A DNA stretch of 18,851 bases from JBEKYD01 sp049509915 (GCA_049509915.1 JBEKZL010000147.1:1-18851), one strand, 5' to 3'; positions 8,328 to 15,743 are shown, counted from the stretch's first letter. Translations and numbers: made by a program. The notes: a model not told the origin generated them from the sequence alone.

Positions 8328-9518
8328 ATGGCAGTTACGCGCAGATCTTTCTTTGCCCGAGCGGGGGCAATCGCCACCGCTCAGGGCTTGGCATTGCACG
8401 CGCAGGAGAAGCCGCCGGTCGACGTGGGGGCGGTTCCGCAGGCGCAGGGCGGGAAGGCGCAGGACCCCCGCATGGCAACCGGTAATGTCGCCAAATTGTT
8501 CCCGTACTCGAGTCGCCACGCCAAGGTGGCCCTGATCAAGGGCGATAACCGGCGCCGCAATGTTTACGAAGCGTTGACCGCGATCGACGACCAGATCCGG
8601 CCCGCGCTCAAGGCCAGGAAGTACGTTGTCATCAAGCCCAACGGCCTCGACCCGTCCCGGCAACTGATTTCCACCCAAGCCGATACGGTGCACGGGATCC
8701 TCGATTACCTGGCTCCCCGTTTCAAAGGCCCGGTGGTGGTGGCCGAGTGCGGGGGCAATCCCTCCAGGCAGGTTCTCAGCGACTTCGGCTGGAGCAAGCT
8801 GTTCGCCGAGCATAAACCTCTGGACATCAAGCTCGAAGTTCCCAACGAGGACGAGGGCCGCTATGAGCTGATGTACGGGATCGATTACGATATGCACCTG
8901 CTTCCCATCCGGCTGGGCGCTCGATTCGTGGACCAGGATGCTTTCGTGATTTCCGCGTCCGTGATGAAGACGCACAACATGGTGGTGGCGACCATGTCCA
9001 TCAAGAACATGGTCATGGGGGCTCCGCTGCCTCCGCCTCCCGGGCAGAGGCGGCCCTTGGCGGAAAACGAGAAGCGCAAATTTCACGTCGGCATCCGGGC
9101 GGGCAATTACAATATGTATCTCGCCATTGGGCGGATGATGCACAACTGGGGAGTGGGGGTTGTCGACGGGTTCGAAGGCATGGAGGGAAACGGCCCGGTT
9201 TCGGGCACCCCGGTGCCGCATCGCATCGCCTTGGCCTCGACGGATTTTCTGGCGGTGGATCGGGTAGGGCTGGAGTGCATGGGAATCGATGCCAGTTGGC
9301 CCGGTTATCTCAACTATGCTTATCAGGGCGGGCTGGGCCAATACGATCTGGCCAAGATCGACGTGGTAGGCGCCAAAATCGCCGACGTGCAACGGAAGTA
9401 CCGGCTGAATGCCGACGTAGACCGGATGCTGGAGTGGCGAGGTCCCATGCTGGACCTGCCGCCGAACCTGGGTTACAATCGGCGTCCGCTGGTTGAGGAT
9501 CTTTCGGCTTACGCTTGA
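8328..9518 (+). CDS. Tat-exported DUF362 domain protein
   Basis: The 396-residue protein begins with TRRSFF (residues 4-9) and a short hydrophobic stretch ending near ALHAQ, a twin-arginine signal. The body matches the DUF362 domain: a strand with VALIKGDNRRRNVYEAL, then KYVVIKPNGL, VVVAECGG, and a region with SASVMKTHNMVVATMSIKNMV. DUF362 is of unknown function; some relatives carry ferredoxin domains, but no iron-sulfur cysteine motif is visible here. GAGGAGG (8311-8317) lies ten bases upstream of the ATG. It is last in the operon with the dehydrogenase and the propeller protein, and the shared export signals suggest one periplasmic process. Family recognition is good; function is unknown. 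Confidence 0.85.
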   Translation: MAVTRRSFFARAGAIATAQGLALHAQEKPPVDVGAVPQAQGGKAQDPRMATGNVAKLFPYSSRHAKVALIKGDNRRRNVYEALTAIDDQIRPALKARKYVVIKPNGLDPSRQLISTQADTVHGILDYLAPRFKGPVVVAECGGNPSRQVLSDFGWSKLFAEHKPLDIKLEVPNEDEGRYELMYGIDYDMHLLPIRLGARFVDQDAFVISASVMKTHNMVVATMSIKNMVMGAPLPPPPGQRRPLAENEKRKFHVGIRAGNYNMYLAIGRMMHNWGVGVVDGFEGMEGNGPVSGTPVPHRIALASTDFLAVDRVGLECMGIDASWPGYLNYAYQGGLGQYDLAKIDVVGAKIADVQRKYRLNADVDRMLEWRGPMLDLPPNLGYNRRPLVEDLSAYA

Positions 9519-9581
9519 AATCTCGCCAGATCGGCTAAACGCCCCTTGACGGTTCCCAGAAGCCTGTCGGGTGTAAACTTA

Positions 9582-9634
9582 GATTAGGTATGGGCGATGT
9601 CCCATGCCCACCTTGGGACATCGCTTGCCTAATC
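9582..9634 (+). promoter_or_regulatory. Long hairpin covering the start codon of the next gene
   Basis: An 11-bp perfect stem (9594-9604 with 9614-9624, nine-base loop) sits on an outer 7-bp stem GATTAGG/CCTAATC (9582-9588 with 9628-9634). An internal loop of five and three bases separates them. The ATG at 9604-9606 straddles the top of the inner stem and the loop. The inner arms contain TGTCCCA and TGGGACA, the same core seen in the intergenic repeats of this window. It may be a repeat that landed on a gene start or a translational control structure. The pairing is seen; the role is inference. Confidence 0.6.
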
Positions 9635-10431
9635 TGCTGTTTTCCGTGTTTCTCCTTGCCTTTCCACTCTTCGCTCAGGAAGATTCCGCCGTTCTCCGTG
9701 CGCGCATGGAGGTCCAGCGTGTCGAAGCCCTGGTAACTTCCGGTGTCGCAGCCCCTGTCGAGCTGGAAAAAGCTCGCGCCGCTCTCGCCGACGCCCAGGA
9801 CGGGGTCATCCTTCGCCAGAGCGTCTCCAGTCCCGATCTCACCGAAAAGCAAGCCGACGAGTTGATCGCCGCCGCCAGCCGCCTTTTCGATCGCCGTAAG
9901 CTCGCCTTCGACGATGCCGAGAACCTGGTCAAATCCGGCATTGCCCCCCAAGTGTCCCTCGACACTTCCCTGCGCGACCTGGAATTCGCCCGCAAACAGT
10001 ACGACTTGGCCGAAGCCCGCTCCCGTCTGGCCCGTGAGCTGGCGCGCAGCGCCGAAGTCGAAGCAGCCCTCGCCGCCCGCCTCGCCGAATCCCGTCCGCT
10101 ATCCCCGGATGTTGTCGAACGTTTTGATGGCGACGGCATCTTCACCGCCGAGATCTTCCAGCGCGCCAACGCCGCCTTCGAGGCCGAGTTCTCGAAGCCG
10201 CTGCCGGTTTCCGCCATGGGCCAGACCGAAACCCACCGCGAAATGGGCTTCGATCACCGCGGCCGCGTCGATGTAGCCCTCCAGCCCGATCAACCCGAAG
10301 GCCAGTGGCTCATCCACTATCTCACGCTCCATCGCATCCCCTTTTTCGCCTTTCGCGAGGCTCTCCCCGGCGTAGCTACCGGCGCCCACGTCCACCTTGG
10401 CACCGCCAGCACCCGCTTAACCACCCCATGA
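9604..10431 (+). CDS. Secreted coiled-coil protein with a C-terminal metallopeptidase-like module
   Basis: The 275-residue protein has a signal peptide ending near residue 25 (FPLFAQ). A long alpha-helical, charged Ala/Leu/Glu/Arg-rich segment follows (about 27-165) and contains two related half-repeats, VEALVTSGVAAPVELEKARA (40-59) and ENLVKSGIAPQVSLDTSLRD (106-125). These resemble the helical repeats of TolC-type outer membrane proteins. The C-terminal part (about 205-275) has His211, His218 and Asp223 in GFDHRGRVDV, and HVH at 262-264. This H..D..HxH layout is like zinc peptidases of the M15/LAS group that cut peptidoglycan or small peptides. Metal binding and activity are inference. The ATG at 9604 was chosen because it gives the signal peptide a charged n-region; TTG at 9625 is a poorer alternative. 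No clear ribosome-binding site is seen, and the start lies inside a hairpin. Confidence 0.75.
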   Translation: MPTLGHRLPNLLFSVFLLAFPLFAQEDSAVLRARMEVQRVEALVTSGVAAPVELEKARAALADAQDGVILRQSVSSPDLTEKQADELIAAASRLFDRRKLAFDDAENLVKSGIAPQVSLDTSLRDLEFARKQYDLAEARSRLARELARSAEVEAALAARLAESRPLSPDVVERFDGDGIFTAEIFQRANAAFEAEFSKPLPVSAMGQTETHREMGFDHRGRVDVALQPDQPEGQWLIHYLTLHRIPFFAFREALPGVATGAHVHLGTASTRLTTP

Positions 10432-10530
10432 CGTGGCGCCGGCTGTCGGAGCGTCATTTTGGCTTTTCCGCCTACGCTTCCCGATGGGACCGCAGAACTA
10501 ATAGTAAAACCAGCATCTTGGTAGAGTTGA

Positions 10531-10536
10531 TACTAT
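10531..10536 (+). promoter_or_regulatory. -10 box of a possible leaderless promoter for the peptidoglycan-binding protein
   Basis: TACTAT ends six bases before the ATG at 10543, the same spacing as at the amidohydrolase gene, and no purine-rich ribosome-binding site precedes the start. TATATA overlaps it as an alternative hexamer. No convincing -35 box is present. Confidence 0.4.
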
Positions 10537-10542
10537 ATAGGT

Positions 10543-11091
10543 ATGCTGAAACCGGCTCTCATCTGCTGCCCCATCGCGGCCTTGATGACCGTGCTGGCGT
10601 GGTCGGCTGCTCAGCCGCCGCAACCGCAGAAGAAGACCGTCGCGCCCAAGGCGCCCACAACCCAGGCCAAGACCGCCGCCCACAAAGCCCCCGTAACCCA
10701 GGTAAATGCACCAGTTTCAGCCCGTAAGACTATAGCCAGGCCCGCCACAAAAGCCGGCGCCGGCCACCCCATCGTTCGCCATACCGGGACCAGACAGGGG
10801 CAGGTTCGCACCGCGGCCGCGTGGCGTCCCCGCCAGGTGGTGCCGTCCCCGGAACGCTACAAGGAGATTCAGGACGCCCTGGCTTCCCGCGGCTACCTCC
10901 AGCCCGAACAGGCCACCGGCGTCTGGGACCAGAACTCCGTGGATGCCCTCAAACGCTTCCAGGACGAGCAGAAATTGGAATCCTCCGGAAAACTCAATTC
11001 TCTGTCATTGATCGCCCTCGGCCTCGGTCCCAAACACGATAACCTCTCCGCCAGACCCGTGGCCGATCCGGGCCCTGGCCAAATTCAGTAG
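10543..11091 (+). CDS. Secreted protein with C-terminal peptidoglycan-binding domain (PG_binding_1 type)
   Basis: The 182-residue protein has an N-terminal hydrophobic signal (residues 1 to about 23, ending WSAAQ). A low-complexity Pro/Lys/Gln/Thr/Ala-rich linker follows (about 24-100). The compact domain at about 103-160 is the three-helix peptidoglycan-binding fold: YKEIQDALASRGYL, then ATGVWDQNSVDALKRFQDEQ, then GKLNSLSLIALGLG. This is the usual pattern of IQxxLxxxGYxxG..DG.(W/F)...T..A...FQ...GL in that family. The domain would tether the protein to the cell wall; no catalytic domain is present, so it is likely structural or an anchoring partner. The ATG is the first in frame and gives a good signal peptide. 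It lies 101 bp before hypC, which has its own promoter candidate, so co-regulation is not implied. Confidence 0.85.
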   Translation: MLKPALICCPIAALMTVLAWSAAQPPQPQKKTVAPKAPTTQAKTAAHKAPVTQVNAPVSARKTIARPATKAGAGHPIVRHTGTRQGQVRTAAAWRPRQVVPSPERYKEIQDALASRGYLQPEQATGVWDQNSVDALKRFQDEQKLESSGKLNSLSLIALGLGPKHDNLSARPVADPGPGQIQ

Positions 11092-11120
11092 TCGCCGATC
11101 CTGCCTCCGTATCTTCCTGG

Positions 11121-11150
11121 TTTACATCGCTGAGAGTGAGCCGTGGTAAT
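11121..11150 (+). promoter_or_regulatory. Candidate promoter of the hypCDE operon
   Basis: TTTACA (11121-11126) and GGTAAT (11145-11150) are separated by 18 bp and resemble -35 and -10 boxes (five and four matches to the sigma-70 consensus). Transcription would start about 35 bp before the hypC ATG. No FNR-like or NtrC-like palindrome is evident around it. Confidence 0.4.
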
Positions 11151-11171
11151 CTGGCGGTCGCCTGTACCACC

Positions 11172-11187
11172 GAGGAGGCAAAGGAGG
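11172..11187 (+). promoter_or_regulatory. Tandem ribosome-binding sites before hypC
   Basis: GAGGAGG (11172-11178) and AAGGAGG (11181-11187) follow each other directly. The second is a full complement of the 16S rRNA tail but stands only four bases before the ATG; the first stands 13 bases before it. Neither spacing is ideal, and together they fix the start at 11192. Confidence 0.6.
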
Positions 11188-11191
11188 CCGT

Positions 11192-11446
11192 ATGTGCCTG
11201 GCCGTTCCCGGCCGTGTGGAAGAGATTTACGAGGGCTTCGGCTCCCGCATGGCAAAAGTCGACTTTGGCGGCGTGGTGAAAGAGGTTTGTCTGGCGTATG
11301 TCCCTGAGATCGCCGTCGGCGACTACACCATCGTCCACGTCGGTTTCGCCATTTCCAGAATCGACGAAGCGCAGGCCCGCGAGACCCTCGACATGTTCCG
11401 CCAATTAGGCATGCTCGAAGAAGAGTTCGGCAAAGCTGAAAAGTAA
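11192..11446 (+). CDS. hypC: [NiFe] hydrogenase maturation chaperone HypC
   Basis: The 84-residue protein begins MCLAVPGRV; Cys2 (exposed after Met removal) is the residue by which HypC binds iron and the hydrogenase large-subunit precursor. His49 (IVHVGFAIS) matches the conserved histidine that, with Cys2, takes part in Fe(CN)2CO handling together with HypD. Length and the acidic C-terminal helix (LDMFRQLGMLEEEF) are normal for the family. HypC shuttles the iron group from the HypCD scaffold to the large subunit in the cytoplasm. It is the first gene of hypC-hypD-hypE, with an eight-base gap to hypD. Confidence 0.97.
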   Translation: MCLAVPGRVEEIYEGFGSRMAKVDFGGVVKEVCLAYVPEIAVGDYTIVHVGFAISRIDEAQARETLDMFRQLGMLEEEFGKAEK

Positions 11447-11454
11447 AGCTTTCC

Positions 11455-12567
11455 ATGAAGTACCTCACCGAATTTCGCGATGGCGCCATCGCCCGCAAAC
11501 TCGCCGCTGAAATCCGCCGCACCGCGACCCGCCCCTGGAAGATCATGGAGGTCTGTGGCGGCCAGACGCACTCCATCATTCGGCATGGCATCGATCAGTT
11601 GCTGCCCCCCTCGCTCCAACTCGTGCACGGCCCCGGTTGCCCAGTCTGCGTCACGCCGCTCGAGTTGATCGACCGCGCCCTCGCGATCGCCGCCTTCCCC
11701 AACGTCATCTTCTGTTCCTTCGGTGACATGCTGCGCGTCCCCGGCAGCGAAAAAGACCTGTTCCGCGTGAAATCGGAAGGCGGCGACGTCCGCATCGTCT
11801 ATTCGCCTCTGGACGCCGTCAACCTGGCGCGGCGCAATCCCTCCAAGCAGGTCGTCTTCTTCGGCGTAGGCTTCGAAACCACCGCGCCCGCCAATGCCAT
11901 GGCCATTCACATGGCAAGAAACGAAGGGCTGCGCAATTTTTCCGTGCTGGTTTCGCACGTGCTCGTGCCGCCCGCCATCGAGGCGATCATGCAATCGCCC
12001 TCGAACCGGGTGCAGGCGTTCCTCGCCGCCGGTCACGTCTGCAGCGTGATGGGTTACTGGCAATATCCGCCGCTGGCGGAGCGCTTTCATGTGCCCATCG
12101 TCGTCACCGGCTTCGAGCCGCTCGATCTGTTAGAGGGCATCCGCTGCGCCGTTCGCCAGCTTGAATCCGGCCGCGCTGAAGTCGAGAACGGCTATGCGCG
12201 CGTGGTCACATTCGAAGGCAACCGCCCCGCGCAGGCGCTTTTGCGCCAGGTTTTCGAAGTCACCGATCGCGCCTGGCGCGGCATCGGCGTCATCCCCCAG
12301 AGCGGCTGGCGCCTCAGCCCGGCCTATCGCGATTTCGATGCCGAGCTGCGCTTCGAGGTTACCGGCATTCAGACCCGCGAATCGCCTCTGTGCCGCTCCG
12401 GCGACGTGCTTCGCGGCGCCATCAAGCCCACCGATTGCCCCGCTTTCGGCAACCAATGCACCCCGCGCCATCCACTTGGCGCCACCATGGTTTCGAGCGA
12501 AGGCGCCTGCGCCGCCTACTTCAATTACGGCCGCTTCCTTTCCGCCGATGAGCTGACGCATGCCTGA
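11455..12567 (+). CDS. hypD: [NiFe] hydrogenase maturation iron-sulfur scaffold HypD
   Basis: The 370-residue protein is full-length. HypD with HypC forms the scaffold on which the Fe(CN)2CO group is built. Family motifs are intact: EVCGGQTHSI with Cys34, HGPGCPVCVTP with the Cys62/Cys65 redox pair, GFETTAP (139-145), AAGHVCSVMG and VVTGFEPLDLLEGI. The C-terminal [4Fe-4S] ligands are Cys313, Cys328, Cys335 and Cys352 in the CRSGDVLRG, DCPAFGNQCTPRHPLGATMV and SSEGACAAYF segments. Nothing is missing, so it should be functional. The gene overlaps hypE by eight bases, which points to translational coupling. Confidence 0.98.
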   Translation: MKYLTEFRDGAIARKLAAEIRRTATRPWKIMEVCGGQTHSIIRHGIDQLLPPSLQLVHGPGCPVCVTPLELIDRALAIAAFPNVIFCSFGDMLRVPGSEKDLFRVKSEGGDVRIVYSPLDAVNLARRNPSKQVVFFGVGFETTAPANAMAIHMARNEGLRNFSVLVSHVLVPPAIEAIMQSPSNRVQAFLAAGHVCSVMGYWQYPPLAERFHVPIVVTGFEPLDLLEGIRCAVRQLESGRAEVENGYARVVTFEGNRPAQALLRQVFEVTDRAWRGIGVIPQSGWRLSPAYRDFDAELRFEVTGIQTRESPLCRSGDVLRGAIKPTDCPAFGNQCTPRHPLGATMVSSEGACAAYFNYGRFLSADELTHA

Positions 12568-13621
12568 CGCGCCCGATTTTTCCGCCTGGTCCTGCCCCCT
12601 CCCGCTACGCGATTACCCCAATATCGTGCTCGGCCACGGTGGCGGCGGTAAGCTCTCCTCCGAGTTGGTCGAGCACCTGTTCCTGCCCGCCTTCCGCAAT
12701 CGCGCCGTGGCTGGTTTGGGCGATGCCGCGCTCCTCGATGTGCCCTCGGGCCGCCTGGCGTTTTCCACCGATAGCTTCGTGGTGCGCCCGTTGTTTTTCC
12801 CCGGCGGCTCCATCGGCGATTTGGCCGTCAATGGCACCGTCAACGATCTGGCCGTGTCCGGCGCACGGCCGCTCTACCTCAGCGCCGCCTTCATTCTGGA
12901 AGAAGGTTTCCCGCTCGCCGAACTGGCCCGCATCGTCGATCGTATGGCCGAGGCCGCCCGCGCGGCCGGCGTCGTCATCGCCACCGGAGATACCAAGGTG
13001 GTCGAAAAGGGCCACGGCGACGGCTGCTACGTCAACACCGCCGGAATCGGGGCCGTCATCGATGGCATCGAAGTCGGCCCCTCCCTCGCCCGCCACGGCG
13101 ACGCCATCCTGATCAGCGGTTTCCTCGGCGACCATGGCATGGCGATCATGAGCGTGCGCGAGGGCCTCGAATTCGAAACCGCGATTTCGAGCGATTGCGC
13201 CCCGCTCCACGAAATGACCGCGGCTATTTTCCAGGCAGCCGGCGCCGCCGTTCACGCCATGCGCGACCCCACCCGAGGCGGGCTGGCTTCCACTCTCAAC
13301 GAAATCGCCCAGGCTTCGAAGGTTGGCATCGCCGTTGACGAAATCGCGCTACCCATCCGCCCTGAAGTCCAATCCGCCTGCGATCTGCTTGGCCTCGACC
13401 CGGTCTACGTCGCCAACGAGGGCAAGCTGGTAGCGGTAGTCGAATCCGCCACCGCCCCAACCGTCCTGGAAGCTATGCGCCGCCATCCGAAAGGCCGCGA
13501 AGCCGCCATCGTTGGCCGAGTAACCAGGGAGCACCCCGGCCTCGTCGTCGCGCGTACCGCTTTAGGCGCCCACCGCGTGATCCCAATGCAAATCGGCGAA
13601 CAATTGCCGCGGATTTGCTGA
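12560..13621 (+). CDS. hypE: [NiFe] hydrogenase maturation protein HypE (thiocarbamate dehydratase)
   Basis: The 353-residue protein belongs to the AIR synthase/PurM-like superfamily. HypE uses ATP to dehydrate the carbamoyl group that HypF places on its C-terminal cysteine, giving the thiocyanate that donates CN to iron. Visible features are the Gly-rich GHGGGGKLSSELV near the N-terminus (25-37), FSTDSFVV (69-76), NGTVNDLAVSGARP (91-104), the ATGDTKVVEKG loop (141-151), RDPTRGGLAST, and the required terminal tetrapeptide PRIC. The ATG lies inside the end of hypD. HypF, which must supply the carbamoyl group, is not encoded in this window. Confidence 0.98.
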   Translation: MPDAPDFSAWSCPLPLRDYPNIVLGHGGGGKLSSELVEHLFLPAFRNRAVAGLGDAALLDVPSGRLAFSTDSFVVRPLFFPGGSIGDLAVNGTVNDLAVSGARPLYLSAAFILEEGFPLAELARIVDRMAEAARAAGVVIATGDTKVVEKGHGDGCYVNTAGIGAVIDGIEVGPSLARHGDAILISGFLGDHGMAIMSVREGLEFETAISSDCAPLHEMTAAIFQAAGAAVHAMRDPTRGGLASTLNEIAQASKVGIAVDEIALPIRPEVQSACDLLGLDPVYVANEGKLVAVVESATAPTVLEAMRRHPKGREAAIVGRVTREHPGLVVARTALGAHRVIPMQIGEQLPRIC

Positions 13622-13694
13622 CCCGCGCCGTCTGGGCTGGCGGACGACGGGACTGCCAATGACGAGGCTGCCAGTAAAAAGAACCGCTGGATGA

Positions 13695-14840
13695 TTAATG
13701 TGCCTGAAATACCTTCTGTGCGAATTCAGCCAGCGCGTGCCGCCACACTTTCCATTCGTGCACGCCCGGCGACGGGTACCACACGTAGCGGATCTGGTGC
13801 TCCTTCAAATTGTCAGCCAGATCGAGCTGTCCGAAGTAGCGGGGATCCTCGGTGCCGCAACTCAGAAACAAAAGCTTCAGTTTTCGGTTTATATCGTCGG
13901 GGTGGTCGAGGAAGCCGGGCAGGTACTGATCCAGGTGAAACTGGGTGTCGCTTACCAGTCCCGAGCTGAACTCTCCCACCCACGCGAACTGCTCCATGTG
14001 TTTCAGCCCCATGGTGAAGGCTTGGCCGCCGCCCATGGAAAGGCCGGTAATGGCGCGGCGCTCGCGGCCGGGCGCCACGCGGTAAGTCCGGTCGATCATG
14101 GGAATGATATCGGTGAGCAGCTCCTGGGTGAGCAGTTCGATTCCCTCGGCCGAGCTTCCTCCGGCCCATGTTCCGTCGGTATCGCCGTTGGGCATCACGA
14201 TGAGCATGGGCACGGCTTTGTGTTGCGCGATGAGGTTATCCAGAATCACGCCGGCACGCCCCGTGTCGCTCCAGTTCTCTTCGTTGTCGCCGCTGCCGTG
14301 GCGCAGATAGAGCACCGGAAAGCGCCGATTCGGCTCGGAGTCGTACTGCGGCGGCGTGTACACGTAGAGCTTGCGCGCCCTCTTGAGCGGCGTGGAAAGA
14401 TAAGTGCGGATCTGCAGCGCGCCGTGCGGCACCGCCTGCAACTCGTCAAAGCGCGGCGGATTGCCGGGGACTTCGACCGTGCTGGCGTCCGGCGCGCGGC
14501 CATTCTTCAGGTTGGGATTTCCGGGATCGAGAATCCGCACCCCGTCCACCACGAAATTGTATTCGTAAATCTCCGGTGGAACCGGGCCCACGGTGGCACT
14601 CCAAACCCCGGCGTCGTCTTTGGTCATGGCCTTCGACCCGGCGAACGACAGCGTCACACGCCCTGCCTCGGGCGCCCGCAGGCGAAAGACAATGGTCCGG
14701 TCGGGACGAACCTCCGGCGAGACCACGCGGGGAACGGTGGAGGCGCCCCCGCTCGAATGATAGGTGTTCTTAGGCCGGGGCGCATCCTGCGCAACCAGCA
14801 GGCAAACGCAAGCGGCCGCGGCCGCAATAAGCTGCTTCAT
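13695..14840 (-). CDS. Secreted esterase of the enterochelin-esterase/D family with N-terminal E-set domain
   Basis: The 381-residue protein has a signal peptide (1 to about 18, ending LLVAQ). An immunoglobulin-like early-set/CBM48-like domain follows (about 38-125, with FRLRAPEAGRVTLSF and PEIYEYNFVVDGVRI). Then comes an alpha/beta-hydrolase domain of the putative-esterase family (about 140-380). The triad candidates are Ser268 in GLSMGGG, Asp332 in CGTEDPRYF and His361 in GVHEWKVWR. Relatives include feruloyl and acetyl-xylan esterases of the XynZ type and ferric-enterobactin esterases, so cleavage of carbohydrate esters outside the cytoplasm is likely; the exact substrate is unknown. The ATG at 14840 starts the signal peptide; the frame is open to 14876. 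It converges on hypE across a 73-bp gap with no convincing terminator, and is divergent from the ComB-like gene. Confidence 0.9.
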   Translation of the reverse strand: MKQLIAAAAACVCLLVAQDAPRPKNTYHSSGGASTVPRVVSPEVRPDRTIVFRLRAPEAGRVTLSFAGSKAMTKDDAGVWSATVGPVPPEIYEYNFVVDGVRILDPGNPNLKNGRAPDASTVEVPGNPPRFDELQAVPHGALQIRTYLSTPLKRARKLYVYTPPQYDSEPNRRFPVLYLRHGSGDNEENWSDTGRAGVILDNLIAQHKAVPMLIVMPNGDTDGTWAGGSSAEGIELLTQELLTDIIPMIDRTYRVAPGRERRAITGLSMGGGQAFTMGLKHMEQFAWVGEFSSGLVSDTQFHLDQYLPGFLDHPDDINRKLKLLFLSCGTEDPRYFGQLDLADNLKEHQIRYVWYPSPGVHEWKVWRHALAEFAQKVFQAH

Positions 14841-14946
14841 GGCAACTCTAGATGATACCGCCGCGCGCGGGCACACGGGAGTTTGCGGTACAAAGGGGGA
14901 GCGCGAGACACAGGAGCGACATGCGCCGGTAGGTTAAGCTATTCCA

Positions 14947-15672
14947 GTGTTGTTCCATCAAGCGGATTACGACCTGCGCTGTGAGTGGGGGCTTCACGGA
15001 CTGCGCAGCGTCGGGCCGGGCAGCGACGCCATCGTCGTTGTGGATGTTCTTTCGTTTTCGACCGCCGTCGATATCGCCGTTTCGAATGGTGCCTCCGTCC
15101 TGCCGTACAGGTGGAAGGACGAAACTGCCGCACAATTCGCCCAGGCGAAGCGGGCGCTGCTTGCCGCGGATCGTTGCCGCCCCGGCGCGTATTCGCTCTC
15201 GCCGGCTTCTCTTCAATCCATCGCCGCGGGCACCGCATTGGTCTTGCCGTCTCCGAATGGGAGTACGCTTTGTCTCGGTACGAAAGGCGTCCCCACCTTC
15301 ACCGCTTGTCTTCGAAACGCGTCGGCGGTGGCAAGGCGCGTGTCTAAGTTCGCTTCGCGAATCGCGTTGATTCCCGCCGGAGAAAGGTGGAGCGACGATA
15401 CGCTCCGTCCGGCGCTGGAAGATCTCATCGGCGCCGGCGCGGTTTTGTCCGAACTGAATGGAAGGCTGTCGCCGGAAGCCGAGCTAGCGGTAGCCGCATT
15501 CAAGCGATTTCGACGGAATCTTCACGAAGCCGTGTCCCGTTGCGGCTCAGGCGCGGAACTTATCGAGAGAGGCTTCGCCCGCGACGTCGAAATCGCAACG
15601 GAGTATGCAGCCAGTTCCTCGGTGCCGGTGCTTGACGAGGATCGATTCATCGACGATCGCTCCCAAAGCTGA
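14947..15672 (+). CDS. ComB-like 2-phosphosulfolactate phosphatase family protein
   Basis: The 241-residue protein matches the ComB family, Mg-dependent phosphatases first known for making sulfolactate in coenzyme M synthesis. Many bacterial members have unknown substrates. Family landmarks are AIVVVDVLSFSTAVDIAVSNGA (about 28-49), LPSPNGSTLCLGT with the conserved PNG(S/T) loop, RIALIPAGERW..DTLRPALEDLIGAGAVL, and RGFARDVEIATEYAASSSVPVL near the end. The GTG at 14947 gives the usual N-terminus; TTG at 14950 is an alternative, and no strong ribosome-binding site is seen. The usual family ending is close to VPVL plus a few residues. Here the last eight or so residues (from FIDDRSQS) and the stop lie in a 48-bp repeat that recurs at 17167, so the tail was probably rewritten by the repeat. 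The other coenzyme M genes are not nearby. Confidence 0.82.
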   Translation: MLFHQADYDLRCEWGLHGLRSVGPGSDAIVVVDVLSFSTAVDIAVSNGASVLPYRWKDETAAQFAQAKRALLAADRCRPGAYSLSPASLQSIAAGTALVLPSPNGSTLCLGTKGVPTFTACLRNASAVARRVSKFASRIALIPAGERWSDDTLRPALEDLIGAGAVLSELNGRLSPEAELAVAAFKRFRRNLHEAVSRCGSGAELIERGFARDVEIATEYAASSSVPVLDEDRFIDDRSQS

Positions 15673-15696
15673 CCCGGACCGGTGTCAGTCCCATTT
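15649..15696 (+). repeat. 48-bp dispersed repeat, copy 1
   Basis: This segment matches 17167-17214 at 41 of 48 positions without gaps, in the same orientation. It opens with ATCGACGA and closes with GTCCCATTT. It contains a small inverted repeat CTGAC/GTCAG (15669-15673 with 15684-15688), and a wider pair CGCTCC (15658-15663) with GGAGCG (15698-15703). It overlaps the last eight codons of the ComB-like gene. Confidence 0.85.
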
Positions 15697-15743
15697 CGGA
15701 GCGGCCGCTCAACACGCGGCGAACTCGCGGTTTTCAAATATAG

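Noticed and set aside
8289..9392. Long leftward open frame opposite the DUF362 gene
   Set aside because: No family features, and the rightward strand has a ribosome-binding site, Tat signal and conserved domain.
10429..10460. Possible terminator after the coiled-coil protein (TGACG/CGTCA then TTTT)
   Set aside because: Only five outer pairs and three inner pairs with a large internal loop; too weak to call.
13622..13694. Bidirectional terminator between convergent hypE and esterase genes
   Set aside because: Only a 5-bp stem with a 13-base loop is found and no U-run on either strand.
13698..14855. Long rightward open frame opposite the esterase gene (385 codons)
   Set aside because: It mirrors a well-recognised esterase with an intact catalytic triad; the opposite frame has His/Arg-rich composition typical of a GC-rich shadow.
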